From assembly GCA_905235415.1 (NCBI GenBank), contig CAJOKX010000004.1, positions 1 through 52,920 on the forward strand: a DNA stretch of 52,920 bases. The letters are read 5' to 3'. Below are positions 1 through 9,186 of the stretch, piece after piece (positions within the stretch are counted from its first letter, which is position 1; each line of letters opens with the position of its first letter). Origin of the DNA: an uncultured Lachnospiraceae bacterium (GTDB lineage: Bacteria; Bacillota; Clostridia; Lachnospirales; Lachnospiraceae). The notes under the pieces are model-generated. The model was not told the DNA's origin. It did no database searches and worked only from the letters and a program-made list of their open reading frames with translations. A program made the translations under genes and the position numbers.

Positions 1-129
1 CATGGAAGCGACCACGCTTCTATAGGAGCTGGGAATGGCTGCAATGCAACCGATGCAAAGCGCGGGTAGGCAACGTGTTTTCAGTGTGCCCACAAACTCG
101 AAGCAGAGTTGGCTGGCCTGTGAACTGTA
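1..129 (+). repeat. Interspersed palindromic element, copy A (right half only, truncated by window start)
   Basis: gaagcgaccacgcttctataggagctggg...gtgttttcagtgtgcccacaaactc...ggctggcctgtgaactgTA is nearly identical to the right half of the copy at 11436-11710. Confidence 0.9.
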
Positions 130-130
130 A
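35..130 (+). CDS. Putative 31-aa micro-ORF inside repeat copy A (MAAMQPMQSAGRQRVFSVPTNSKQSWLACEL)
   Basis: AGGAG at 24-28, 6-nt spacer, ATG at 35, TAA at 128-130; translation status unknown. Confidence 0.2.
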   Translation: MAAMQPMQSAGRQRVFSVPTNSKQSWLACEL

Positions 131-133
131 CTG

Positions 134-1429
134 TTATTCACGGTTGGCCAGCTCCTGCGCGATATCATCCCAGGTGATCTGCCTTGCGGACATCAGCACC
201 ATCAGATGATACAGGAAATCAGCCACCTCATATTTGATCTCCTCAGGGTTCGGATTCTTGGCGGCAATCACGATCTCCGTCGCCTCCTCACCGCACTTTT
301 TCAGAATCTTGTCGATCCCCTTGTCGAACAGGTAGTTCGTGTAAGAGCCTTCCTTCGGATGCTCCCTGCGGTCTTCAATGACCGCGTAGACGTCCTCGAA
401 TACCTTCAGCGGATTTCTCTGCGGCGTATCCTTCTTCAGAACGCTCCGGTAAAAACAGCTGCGGTTTCCGGTATGGCAGGCTGCGCCGATCTGGGAGACA
501 CGCGCCAGAAGCGTATCATTGTCGCAGTCGACGCGCAGTTCCTTCAGATACTGGAAATGTCCCGAGGTCAGCCCTTTGACCCACAGCTCCTGCCGCGATC
601 TGGACCAGTAGGTCATCCTGCCGGTCCGGATGGTCTGTTCAAACGCCTCCCGGTTCATCCAGGCCACCATGAGGACCTCCTCATTGCGGTAGTCCTGCAC
701 CACGACAGGCACCAGGCCGTTTGCATCCTTCTTCACTTCCTCCCAGGACAGCGTGCTCACATAGGTGTTGACCTGCGCGCCGAGCCCCTTTAATTCTTCC
801 TTGATCTCCATCAGGTCCGTCTCCGGATCCTGCGTCTTCGGGCTGCCGATCCCGCAGATCGTCTCGCTGCGCACGGCAAGAAGCAATTCCTCCCTGCCCG
901 GATCGAAGCTCTCGCACCATACGACCGTCGGCATCGGGAGAATCTCCTCCTCCGGCAGGCGGTCTGCAAGGAGCACGAGGCTGTCTGCATTCTGAAGGAT
1001 CAGATCCTTCTGGCTGTCTGTGAGCTCCGGATCCCTCCCGGGCGCATAGCATACGGCGATCTTCTCCCTGCCAAAGCGCGAACTGACTTCCTCCAGCAGG
1101 GCCAGGTTGGATTCCAGGGAAGCATTGAGCACCGCCTTTCTGCATCCGGCGTACAGAATCTTCTTGACGTCTTCAACCCGCCGTATATTCCCGGCGCCCC
1201 ACATCGGAGCATCGGCGACTCTTGCCATCCTGCGCATGAGCGTCAGGGACGCATCATGCTCCTCATCTGTATCCGACTGATCGAAGACCAGCAGCAGGTC
1301 CGCCCCGCGGTCCGAATACAGCTGCGCCAGTTCTACGCTGTCTCCTGTTGCGTATGCACTGCTGTTACTGAGTGATGAAACTGCCTTCCCCTGATGCAGG
1401 AAAAGGGCAGATACTAGCATTTTCTCCAT
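134..1429 (-). CDS. hisIE: HisIE bifunctional phosphoribosyl-AMP cyclohydrolase / phosphoribosyl-ATP pyrophosphatase with N-terminal degenerate HisA/HisF-like barrel domain
   Basis: HisI motifs ([49 protein letters not shown]) and HisE C-terminus ([16 protein letters not shown]); start chosen at [15 protein letters not shown], after the hisB stop. Confidence 0.92.
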   Translation of the reverse strand: MEKMLVSALFLHQGKAVSSLSNSSAYATGDSVELAQLYSDRGADLLLVFDQSDTDEEHDASLTLMRRMARVADAPMWGAGNIRRVEDVKKILYAGCRKAVLNASLESNLALLEEVSSRFGREKIAVCYAPGRDPELTDSQKDLILQNADSLVLLADRLPEEEILPMPTVVWCESFDPGREELLLAVRSETICGIGSPKTQDPETDLMEIKEELKGLGAQVNTYVSTLSWEEVKKDANGLVPVVVQDYRNEEVLMVAWMNREAFEQTIRTGRMTYWSRSRQELWVKGLTSGHFQYLKELRVDCDNDTLLARVSQIGAACHTGNRSCFYRSVLKKDTPQRNPLKVFEDVYAVIEDRREHPKEGSYTNYLFDKGIDKILKKCGEEATEIVIAAKNPNPEEIKYEVADFLYHLMVLMSARQITWDDIAQELANRE

Positions 1430-1449
1430 AAGCACCTTCCCGTCCGCTG

Positions 1450-2037
1450 TCAGATACTTCCCTTTGTGGACAGTACGTCCGTAATCCTGGGATCCTTTGT
1501 GACCGCCATGTCTAGCGCCTTTCCGAATGCCTTGAACATCGCTTCGCACATATGATGATCGTTGCCGGGGGTAAGCACCTTCATATGCAGGTTCATCATT
1601 GCGCTGTAGCTGACTGCGTAGAAGAATTCCCGCACCATCTGCGTAGACATTTCTCCCATCTTCTCCGCGCCAAACTGTGCGTCCCATCCCAGATAAGGCC
1701 GCCCGCACAGGTCTACCGCACACAGCACCAGGGACTCATCCATGGGAATGATCCGGCTTCCGTAGCGCGCGATCCCCCGCTTGTCTCCTGCCGCGTCCGC
1801 GATCGCCTGCCCCAGTACGATTCCCGTATCTTCGATCGTATGGTGGTCATCCACCTGCAGGTCCCCGTCCGCGCGGACGGTCAGGTCAAACAGTCCATGT
1901 CTTGCAAATCCGTCAAGCATATGGTCAAAGAACCCGATCCCCGTCTCGATCTGTGTGATCCCGGAGCCGTCGAGATTGATCTGAACCTCTATGCTGGTCT
2001 CAGAAGTATACCTCTGTGCTTCTCCTATCCTTGCCAT
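1450..2037 (-). CDS. hisB: Imidazoleglycerol-phosphate dehydratase
   Basis: [54 protein letters not shown] motifs. Confidence 0.97.
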   Translation of the reverse strand: MARIGEAQRYTSETSIEVQINLDGSGITQIETGIGFFDHMLDGFARHGLFDLTVRADGDLQVDDHHTIEDTGIVLGQAIADAAGDKRGIARYGSRIIPMDESLVLCAVDLCGRPYLGWDAQFGAEKMGEMSTQMVREFFYAVSYSAMMNLHMKVLTPGNDHHMCEAMFKAFGKALDMAVTKDPRITDVLSTKGSI

Positions 2038-3332
2038 ACCGAATCCTCCTCAAACCGCACCGCAACGGAATTGGCGTGCGCCGTAAGCTCCTCTGCTTTT
2101 GCAAATGTTTCAATCTGCGTGTGCACTTCCCTGAGCGCTTCTTCAGAGTAATACACAATGCTGGACTTCTTGACGAAATCATCCACCGACAGCGGGCTGA
2201 AGAAGCGCGCTGTTCCGTTGGTCGGAAGAATGTGGTTGGGTCCTGCGAAATAATCGCCGAGCGGTTCGCTGGACCAGGATCCGAGGAACATCGCCCCCGC
2301 ATTGTGCACCCGCGTCATCGTGTCAAACGGATTCTTCGTGACGATCTCCAGATGCTCCGGAGCGATCTGGTCCACCACCTGCACGCCCTCCTCCAGGGAA
2401 TTGACAAGCAGGACGAATCCGTACTGCTCCAGGGACTTCCGGATGATGTCCGCCCTGGAGAGTTCCTTCAGGAAGCCTTTCACCTCTTCCGTCACAGCCT
2501 CCGCCAGCTCCGGTGAAGTCGTCACAAGGATGGCGGAAGCAAGCTCGTCATGCTCCGCCTGGCTGAGCAGATCCGCCGCGACATATCTCGGATTGGCCGT
2601 CTCATCCGCAAGCACCGTAATCTCGCTGGGGCCAGCGATCGAGTCGATCCCGACGAAACCGTATACGGCCTTCTTGGCCAGCGCTACGAAGATGTTGCCC
2701 GGTCCGACGATCTTGTCCACTCTGGGAATGGTCTTCGTTCCGTGCGCGAGTGCCGCGACCGCCTGCGCGCCGCCGACCTTATAGATGACGTCCACGCCTG
2801 CCTCATGTGCCGCAACCAGCGTATTCGGGCTGACTTTCCCGTCCCTGCAGGGCGTCGTCATGACGATCTGCGATACGCCCGCCACCTTCGCCGGCACCAC
2901 ATTCATCAGGACGGAGGAAGGATAGACCGCTTTTCCGCCCGGCACATAGACCCCGACCCGCTGAAGAGGCGTGATCTTCTGTCCCAGCATGATCCCGTTT
3001 TCCTTCGAATCAAACCAGGAATACCGTCTCTGCTTCTCGTGATAGCTGCGGATATTGTCCAGCGCGCTGCGGATCACTTTGAGAAGCTCCGGATCCACTT
3101 CCCGGTACGCCTGGCTGATCTCTTCATCCGTCACGCGCACGTTGTCCGGCGTCAGGGTGATATGATCAAACTTCTGCGTATAGTCAAACAGGGCCTCGTC
3201 GCCCTTCTGCCGCACGTCCTCCACAATCTGAGCGACGGTTTCCTCGTATTCGGTATACTGGTTCGGGCTTCTCTTCAGCAGTGTGCTGAGGATGTCCGCC
3301 CTTGTCTCATCAGTCAGTTTTACGATTCTCAT
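2025..3332 (-). CDS. hisD: Histidinol dehydrogenase
   Basis: GQKITPLQRVGVYVPGGKAVYPSSVLM, GPGNIFVALAKK, DLLSQAEHD, GPNHILPT motifs. Confidence 0.97.
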   Translation of the reverse strand: MRIVKLTDETRADILSTLLKRSPNQYTEYEETVAQIVEDVRQKGDEALFDYTQKFDHITLTPDNVRVTDEEISQAYREVDPELLKVIRSALDNIRSYHEKQRRYSWFDSKENGIMLGQKITPLQRVGVYVPGGKAVYPSSVLMNVVPAKVAGVSQIVMTTPCRDGKVSPNTLVAAHEAGVDVIYKVGGAQAVAALAHGTKTIPRVDKIVGPGNIFVALAKKAVYGFVGIDSIAGPSEITVLADETANPRYVAADLLSQAEHDELASAILVTTSPELAEAVTEEVKGFLKELSRADIIRKSLEQYGFVLLVNSLEEGVQVVDQIAPEHLEIVTKNPFDTMTRVHNAGAMFLGSWSSEPLGDYFAGPNHILPTNGTARFFSPLSVDDFVKKSSIVYYSEEALREVHTQIETFAKAEELTAHANSVAVRFEEDSVWQG

Positions 3333-3969
3333 TTTTCAGCGCCTCGTTCATGTCATTGAGCAGTTTCGTGATTCTGGTATTCTCCATCCGCATGCTGACC
3401 GGGTTCACAACAACCCGCGCGGAGATCGGGCAGACCTCCTCGAGCACTTTCAGTCCGTTCTCCCGCAGCGTCGATCCGGTCTCCACAATGTCTACGATCA
3501 CTTCGGCCAGGCCTACGATCGGGGCCAGCTCGATGGAGCCGTTCAGCTTGATGATTTCAACCGTCTGGTTCTTCTGGTCATAGAAATAATCCCTGGCAAT
3601 CTTCGGATATTTCGTGGCGACGCGGATCTGCTCCTGCCCGTTCAGCAGGCTGAGTGCCTTCTCGGGCCCGGCAACGCACATACGGCATCTGCCGAATCCA
3701 AGGTCGAGCACCTCATAGATCTTGCGTCCTTCCTCCAGGATCGTATCTTCCCCGACCACGCCGATATCCGCGGCGCCGTACTCCACATAGGTGGGAACGT
3801 CCGGTCCCTTGGCCAGGAAGAACTTCAGTTTCAGTTCTTCATTGACAAAGATCAGTTTTCTTGTGGCAGGATCGCGCATCTCTTCGCAGAAGACGCCGAC
3901 CTGCTCCAGGAGGGCCATGGTCTGTTTCGCCAGCCTTCCCTTCGTCAGTGCAAATGTCAGATATCGCAT
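3310..3969 (-). CDS. hisG: ATP phosphoribosyltransferase, short (HisZ-dependent) form
   Basis: 219 aa; YLTFALTKGRLAKQT, DVPTYVEYGAADIGVVGEDTI, VDIVETGSTLRENGL motifs. Confidence 0.96.
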   Translation of the reverse strand: MRYLTFALTKGRLAKQTMALLEQVGVFCEEMRDPATRKLIFVNEELKLKFFLAKGPDVPTYVEYGAADIGVVGEDTILEEGRKIYEVLDLGFGRCRMCVAGPEKALSLLNGQEQIRVATKYPKIARDYFYDQKNQTVEIIKLNGSIELAPIVGLAEVIVDIVETGSTLRENGLKVLEEVCPISARVVVNPVSMRMENTRITKLLNDMNEALKNENRKTD

Positions 3970-4018
3970 ACTCTTCTATTCCTGTACCTGTATCGTTTCT
4001 GTCAGATCCGGTGTCCCC

Positions 4019-5188
4019 TCAGGGATCCAGCTCCACTATCTGTGCATAGCCGGGCAGCGTGTCCGTCAGCGCTTTTCCGTCCTTCAGGATCAGTTCCACC
4101 TGCTTTCCTTCTCTTCGCATCACAGCCGCCTGCCTGTGCGCTTCATCCCGGCTCTTTTGCGTGTACAGGATCAGAATCTGTTCCGCCTCCGGAAGATAGG
4201 AGATCTTCTGCCTGTGCAGCGCATTCATCAGATTGCTCAGGACAACCACAAAGCCCGCAGACGGGGCGTCTTTGCCGAAATGTCCGAGCAGGCTGTCATA
4301 CCGGCCTCCCTTGACCACAGCATCCCCGGTTCCGTATGTGTATCCGCGGAAAATGATCCCCGTGTAATACATATATCCGGAGAGCATCCCCAGATCAAAG
4401 CTGACAGCATCCTGCAGGCCGTAGATCTTCAGGATCCTGACAACTTCCATGAGCCTTGCAACGGCATCCTGCGCGCGCAGCCCGTGCGTCATCTCATACG
4501 CCCTCTCCAGGACCTCCTCCTGGCCGTTCAGGGTTGTCAGGCTGTCCAGGATCTGCGCGATCCTGCTGTCGATCTGCTGGTCTTTGAGCAGCTTGTGAAC
4601 GCCGAATGTATGATGGTTGCGGATCAGGTCGCGCAGACGGTCTGCCGACGCCTCATCCATGCCCGCGTCCTGAATCAGGCTCTCGAGAAATCCGGCGTGC
4701 CCGATGCTGATCTGAAAATCCGTCAGTCCGCAGGACTGCAGCATCTGCGCAGCCATGGCGATGATCTCCGCGTCAGCGTCCGCAGATCCCTCTCCGATCA
4801 GCTCTGCGCCGATCTCCGTATTCTCCTTCAGACGTCCCCGGTGCTCCTGGTGGTTCACAAAGGTATTGCCCCGGTAGCACAGTCTGACCGGCTTGTCCGA
4901 CTCCAGGAAATACCGTCCGGCAGCCCTGGCGATCGAAGGCGTGAAGTCCGGACGCAGCACCAGCGTGCTTCCTTCCCGGTCAAAGAACTTGTACAGGTCC
5001 TTCGACGGGATCGTTCCGACTTCGCTGCCGAACACATCAAAATATTCAAATGTAGGGGTCTCTATGTCTCTGTATCCGTAGGAAGAAAGGATCTGATGCA
5101 TCTTCTGTTCCAGAACCTGCTTGCGTGCGCATTCTTCCCCGTAGATGTCCCTGACCCCTTCGGGCGTGTGTAAGATCTTCTGATTCAT
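4019..5188 (-). CDS. hisZ: ATP phosphoribosyltransferase regulatory subunit HisZ (HisRS-like)
   Basis: TPEGVRDIYGEEC, YRDIETPTFEYFDVF, LRPDFTPSIARAAG motifs; next to short hisG. Confidence 0.94.
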   Translation of the reverse strand: MNQKILHTPEGVRDIYGEECARKQVLEQKMHQILSSYGYRDIETPTFEYFDVFGSEVGTIPSKDLYKFFDREGSTLVLRPDFTPSIARAAGRYFLESDKPVRLCYRGNTFVNHQEHRGRLKENTEIGAELIGEGSADADAEIIAMAAQMLQSCGLTDFQISIGHAGFLESLIQDAGMDEASADRLRDLIRNHHTFGVHKLLKDQQIDSRIAQILDSLTTLNGQEEVLERAYEMTHGLRAQDAVARLMEVVRILKIYGLQDAVSFDLGMLSGYMYYTGIIFRGYTYGTGDAVVKGGRYDSLLGHFGKDAPSAGFVVVLSNLMNALHRQKISYLPEAEQILILYTQKSRDEAHRQAAVMRREGKQVELILKDGKALTDTLPGYAQIVELDP

Positions 5189-5255
5189 ATCTGTCTCCGC
5201 TTCTAATCCGCTTTCGCTTTAGTACGCTGAAGTGGCAGCCTGGTAAACAAATGCC

Positions 5256-5284
5256 ATCGTACCCATTTCCCTGCATTCTGTCAA
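5256..5284 (-). promoter_or_regulatory. Predicted his operon promoter
   Basis: minus strand TTGACA (5279-5284), 17-bp spacer, TACGAT (5256-5261), about 70 nt upstream of hisZ. Confidence 0.6.
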
Positions 5285-5291
5285 CCGCACG

Positions 5292-5840
5292 TCACTCCCC
5301 GGCCCAGTCGTGCCGGTCCAGATCCATCTGCAGCGTGTCCAGATACGGCAGCAGGATCCCGTGCCGGTTGGGCCAGATCCGAAGATCCGTATCGATCTCG
5401 CTAAACGGGACCGACTTTCGCCCGCCGTCCTGCGCCCTCTGCCAGGCCCTGTCCAGGTCTGCGAACGGCATGTAATAGAACTCATCTCTGGATGAATAAA
5501 ACAGGAGCAGGAAAGCGATGCCCTGCTGCTGCTCGAAATGCCGCATGAATTCGACCTGGTGCTCATGGACATTCTGCAGGCTGAAGGTGTCGGTCCTGGT
5601 CTCTTTCGCGTCAAAGCATACCGGAATCCCCTGCACAACGCCGATGTAATCGACCGTGGACTTCTGGTCAAAATACGCGAGCGTAATATGCCTGGACTCC
5701 TTATCAATGTCGATCGGCGTGATCGGCGTCGGAATCTTCTGGATCAGGGCCAGATTCTTGTCCCTGTACTGTTCATTTGTCTTGTTAATCAGATCCTCCA
5801 GGGTACTGCCCCGGAGGCCTCTCGAATTCCAGGTCGCCAT
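5292..5840 (-). CDS. recU: RecU-family Holliday junction resolvase
   Basis: NSRGLRGSTLEDLINKTNEQY, DYIGVVQGIPVCFDAKET, HQVEFMRHFEQQQGIAFLLL motifs. Confidence 0.92.
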   Translation of the reverse strand: MATWNSRGLRGSTLEDLINKTNEQYRDKNLALIQKIPTPITPIDIDKESRHITLAYFDQKSTVDYIGVVQGIPVCFDAKETRTDTFSLQNVHEHQVEFMRHFEQQQGIAFLLLFYSSRDEFYYMPFADLDRAWQRAQDGGRKSVPFSEIDTDLRIWPNRHGILLPYLDTLQMDLDRHDWAGE

Positions 5841-5841
5841 A

Positions 5842-6840
5842 TCAGACCAGATGCTCTCCTCTCAATACCTGTGCAAACACTTCCGGCAGCGGCGCGCTGA
5901 ACGTTTTCCCGGACAGATTCTGAAGCGGACCTTCCATCTTCGGGAAAATGAGCTTCCCTGCATGGAGCAGCTGTCCTTTGAGTCCGTACTCCCTGCGGAA
6001 ATAATCATTGCGCCGGCTATTTCCGTACTTCGGATCCCCGACGATGGGGTGTCCGAGGGAGGAAAGCTGCGCGCGGATCTGATGGCTCTTTCCGGTAATC
6101 AGTTCCGCCTCCAGGAGCGTAAGCGCATGCCGCCCGTCTGCATCTTCCCGGTGCCTGACAGGGATATATCTTGTTAAGATTGCATCCCCCGCATCCCCTT
6201 CTGGGGAAGGGGTGTTCTGAACACGGACCGTGTTGCTTTTTTCATCCTTCAGGAGGATCCCCGGGACCAGGGCCTCTTCCTTCATATCCCCGAGAACGAG
6301 CGCCTGATAATACTTGTGCAGGGACCTGTCCCTGAACATCGCCGACAGCTCCCGCAGACCGGTCTGCGTTTTCCCGACGGCCACGATCCCGCTCGTGTTC
6401 CGGTCGAGACGGTTGCAGACGGAAGGCTTCACCAGGGCAAGGCTTTCCTGCGTCACCGCACCCTCCCTGAGCAGATATCCGATCGCATATTCATTGAGGG
6501 AGACGTCTGTCACTGCAGCCTTCTGGCTGAGCATCCCGGCCCTCTTATTGATCAGCAGGATATGCGTATCTTCGTACAGAATCTTCAGGTCCGTGACCGG
6601 ATACGACGCTTCGCCGGATCCGCCCGTGAACTTATGAAGTGTCTCGTCGGAAAAAAACAGCCGGATCACATCTCCGTCCTGCAGTTTCTCGGACCCGTCC
6701 GCCTTCCTCCCGTTCAGGGTGATATTCTTTTTCCGGAGCATCTTGTAGAGGAAGCCGGAAGAGGCCTCCTTCAGGTATCTCTGCAGAACCCTGTCCAGCC
6801 GCTGCCCTTCCTCTGAAGCTGTGATGACAATCTCTTTCAA
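5842..6840 (-). CDS. RluA-family pseudouridine synthase
   Basis: S4-like N-terminus; NRLDRNTSGIVAVGKT catalytic motif; KSHQIRAQLSSLGHPIVGDPKYG; TTG start proposed at 6840 behind a GGGAGAGAG-type SD. Confidence 0.92.
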   Translation of the reverse strand: MKEIVITASEEGQRLDRVLQRYLKEASSGFLYKMLRKKNITLNGRKADGSEKLQDGDVIRLFFSDETLHKFTGGSGEASYPVTDLKILYEDTHILLINKRAGMLSQKAAVTDVSLNEYAIGYLLREGAVTQESLALVKPSVCNRLDRNTSGIVAVGKTQTGLRELSAMFRDRSLHKYYQALVLGDMKEEALVPGILLKDEKSNTVRVQNTPSPEGDAGDAILTRYIPVRHREDADGRHALTLLEAELITGKSHQIRAQLSSLGHPIVGDPKYGNSRRNDYFRREYGLKGQLLHAGKLIFPKMEGPLQNLSGKTFSAPLPEVFAQVLRGEHLV

Positions 6841-6942
6841 TGGTCTCTCTCCCGGGAACGCATCAGATCGATATCGCCTTGATAATGCGAAGGACTGCGT
6901 CGTCCCTCGTCTCTCCCTCATGCACCTCATCCGGATGATAGG

Positions 6943-7503
6943 TCAGTCCTTCCGGTAGCGGTCCGGATCCGAGGCAAGCTGCTGTATTCTCTCTTTGTAC
7001 GCATCAAACTTCCGGAAGATCTTGACGGTCGGATTCCCGAATCCGTTCTCATGCAGAATCTTGCGGATGTGGGTTTCCATAAACTCAAACTTCCCTTTTT
7101 CGGAAGAAGAATACGCCGCGATGCAGTTGCCGCACACAACCACCGCATCCAGGGAGAGCCTCCCCTCGTAGGCGGTCACGCACAGCTCATATCCGTGCGT
7201 CAGATCTTTCGCAATCTGCTCGGTTGTCTCATAGACCTTCGGATCGATGCTCTTCTGCAGCAGCGCCATGATCAGGGAGGTCGCCCATTTCGCGGCAGGA
7301 AGCACGCCCAGGACCGCAACCAGCGTCAGGATATTTCTCCTGGTGCCGGTCCGGATCAGGCCCGTGAAAAAGATCAGCAGGCAGATCCCGAACAGAAAGG
7401 CTACGATCGCCGCCCTGCGCTTCTTCTCATATGAATAATACCCGTAGTCTCCCTTGACCGGATGCTTTCTGCCCGGCTTAGTTGCGCTGTCTGCTTTCTT
7501 CAA
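6943..7503 (-). CDS. Conserved membrane protein of unknown function (start uncertain, could extend to 7569)
   Basis: Two hydrophobic segments (AAIVAFLFGICLLIFFTGLI, ILTLVAVLGVLPAAKWATSLIM); TTG at 7503 has an AGGGGA SD. Confidence 0.7.
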   Translation of the reverse strand: MKKADSATKPGRKHPVKGDYGYYSYEKKRRAAIVAFLFGICLLIFFTGLIRTGTRRNILTLVAVLGVLPAAKWATSLIMALLQKSIDPKVYETTEQIAKDLTHGYELCVTAYEGRLSLDAVVVCGNCIAAYSSSEKGKFEFMETHIRKILHENGFGNPTVKIFRKFDAYKERIQQLASDPDRYRKD

Positions 7504-8173
7504 TGACCTGTCCCCTTTCGGATTCTTCCTGCAGAATCTGTGTGAAATCATCAATGTAACCGTCCGCAAGATCCTGAAGGACTGCCTTCCTGTCTGCCGA
7601 GAAAGGATCGGCGACCGCGATCACTTCCATGCCCGCTCTCTTGCCGGCGATCACGCCGTTCGGAATATCCTCAAACACAACCAGTTTCGAAGGGTCGATC
7701 CCCCATTCCCCTGCTACGCTCAGGTAGATATCCGGAGCAGGTTTGCCTGTCTGCACCTCCCGGGACGTCCGGATCGTGTCGAACAGATCCCGGACCCCGT
7801 TGGCCTCCAGGCATTCCTGCGTCAGCTCTGCGGAATTGCTGGTCGCAATCCCGAGCCGCATGCCTGCTTCCTTCATTTTCAGCAGAAGCTCCCGGGCGCC
7901 CTTCTTCAGCGGAACCTTTGTGCGGTAGTATTCAACCGCCATCTGGTTCCAGTCGCTCTGCATCTTTTCGATGCTGTCTGTGATGCCGAAGCGCTCCCTG
8001 AAATAAACCGCGGTCTCATGGATGCTCATGCCTTCGATCTGCAGCTGCAGGTCCTCAGGCAGTGCAATCCCGAAGCGTCCCAGGTATTCAATATCTATAT
8101 CCCGCCACATCCACATGGAATCCATTAAGGTTCCGTCCATGTCGAATATCGCGCCTTCCTTCTCCTGCCACAT
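7478..8173 (-). CDS. HAD-family phosphatase, beta-phosphoglucomutase-like
   Basis: GAIFDMDGTLMDSM, LGIATSNSAELT, VVFEDIPNGVIAGKRAGM motifs. Confidence 0.93.
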   Translation of the reverse strand: MWQEKEGAIFDMDGTLMDSMWMWRDIDIEYLGRFGIALPEDLQLQIEGMSIHETAVYFRERFGITDSIEKMQSDWNQMAVEYYRTKVPLKKGARELLLKMKEAGMRLGIATSNSAELTQECLEANGVRDLFDTIRTSREVQTGKPAPDIYLSVAGEWGIDPSKLVVFEDIPNGVIAGKRAGMEVIAVADPFSADRKAVLQDLADGYIDDFTQILQEESERGQVIEESRQRN

Positions 8174-8185
8174 GTCTGTCCTGTC

Positions 8186-9085
8186 TCAGTGTGCGGACCT
8201 TTCATCCGCCCCTGTGTCTGCAGCTCCTCTGTCTGTAAGAAGAGCCCTCTCTTCCGCCGTCAGCTCTCTCCAGCATCCCGGCTCCAGCTCTGTGTCCAGT
8301 ATGAGATGCCCCATGGCAATCCGTTTCAGATAGAGGACTTCTCTGCCGTATGCCGCAAACATCCGCTTGATCTGGTGAAACTTCCCCTCTGTCAGCGTGA
8401 TGACGCAGCAGCTCTCGCCTTCGCCGCACCTGGCATAGTCCTGCGCCGTCACGCCCGCGCGGCAGACCGTGCGCATCCACGCTTCATCCGGAAGGCCCCT
8501 GCAAGCGCCTTCATCAAAAATGGGCAATCCCTCTTCTGAAATGGGCGTTCCTTCTTCCCCGGAGAGGTCCTCCGGGTCCGCATGGATCAGTCCGGCCGGT
8601 TTTGTTTTCTTCTTCTCCCCGATGTCGATCCCCTCCAGGAACTGCCTGCACAGGGTCTCATCCACGCTCCCGCTCACAACCGCGAAATAGGTCTTCGTGA
8701 TGTGTTTGGAGGGGGAAAGCAGATTGTGTGACAGCTTCCCGTCGTCTGTCAGAAGCAGCAGTCCTTCCGTGTCCTTATCCAGCCTTCCGGCCGGAAACAG
8801 GCTTCGCGCATACGGACTGTCCACCAGGTCGATGACCGTCTTCTCCCGCCCGTCCTTCGTGGCGCTGATCACGCCCGCCGGCTTATTCATCATCAGGCAG
8901 ATGCTGTCTTTCCGGGAGATCTTCTCTCCGTCTAAACAGACGATATCACGCTGAGGATCGACCGCTGTCTCCGGTTTTACATCCGCGCTTTCGTTGACCA
9001 GGACGCGGCCCTCCTTAATGAGCTTCTTCACCTCGCTGCGGCTTCTGCCGGTTGCGTGCGCCAGATATCGGTCCAGGCGTTCCAT
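8186..9085 (-). CDS. RsuA/RluB/RluF-type pseudouridine synthase
   Basis: MERLDRYLAHATGRSRSEVKKLIKEGRVLVN S4 domain; FPAGRLDKDTEGLLLLTDDG; EGKFHQIKRMFAAYG. Confidence 0.93.
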   Translation of the reverse strand: MERLDRYLAHATGRSRSEVKKLIKEGRVLVNESADVKPETAVDPQRDIVCLDGEKISRKDSICLMMNKPAGVISATKDGREKTVIDLVDSPYARSLFPAGRLDKDTEGLLLLTDDGKLSHNLLSPSKHITKTYFAVVSGSVDETLCRQFLEGIDIGEKKKTKPAGLIHADPEDLSGEEGTPISEEGLPIFDEGACRGLPDEAWMRTVCRAGVTAQDYARCGEGESCCVITLTEGKFHQIKRMFAAYGREVLYLKRIAMGHLILDTELEPGCWRELTAEERALLTDRGAADTGADERSAH

Positions 9086-9105
9086 GGCTGTATGTCCCCT
9101 TCGCG

Positions 9106-9145
9106 GAAAAAGCGGGCATCTGTGTCAGATCGACAGATGCCCGCG
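9106..9145 (-). terminator. Rho-independent terminator downstream of the 9187 gene
   Basis: minus strand gcgggcatctgt-loop-acagatgcccgc followed by TTTTT. Confidence 0.85.
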
Positions 9146-9186
9146 CTTCTAAACTGAATCTGATACGGATGCAGAATCCTGTGTGA

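Noticed and set aside
5189-5291. T-box or his-type attenuator upstream of hisZ
   Set aside because: The leader is only about 60 nt after the predicted start site, with no T-box sequence, His-codon leader peptide or terminator hairpin.
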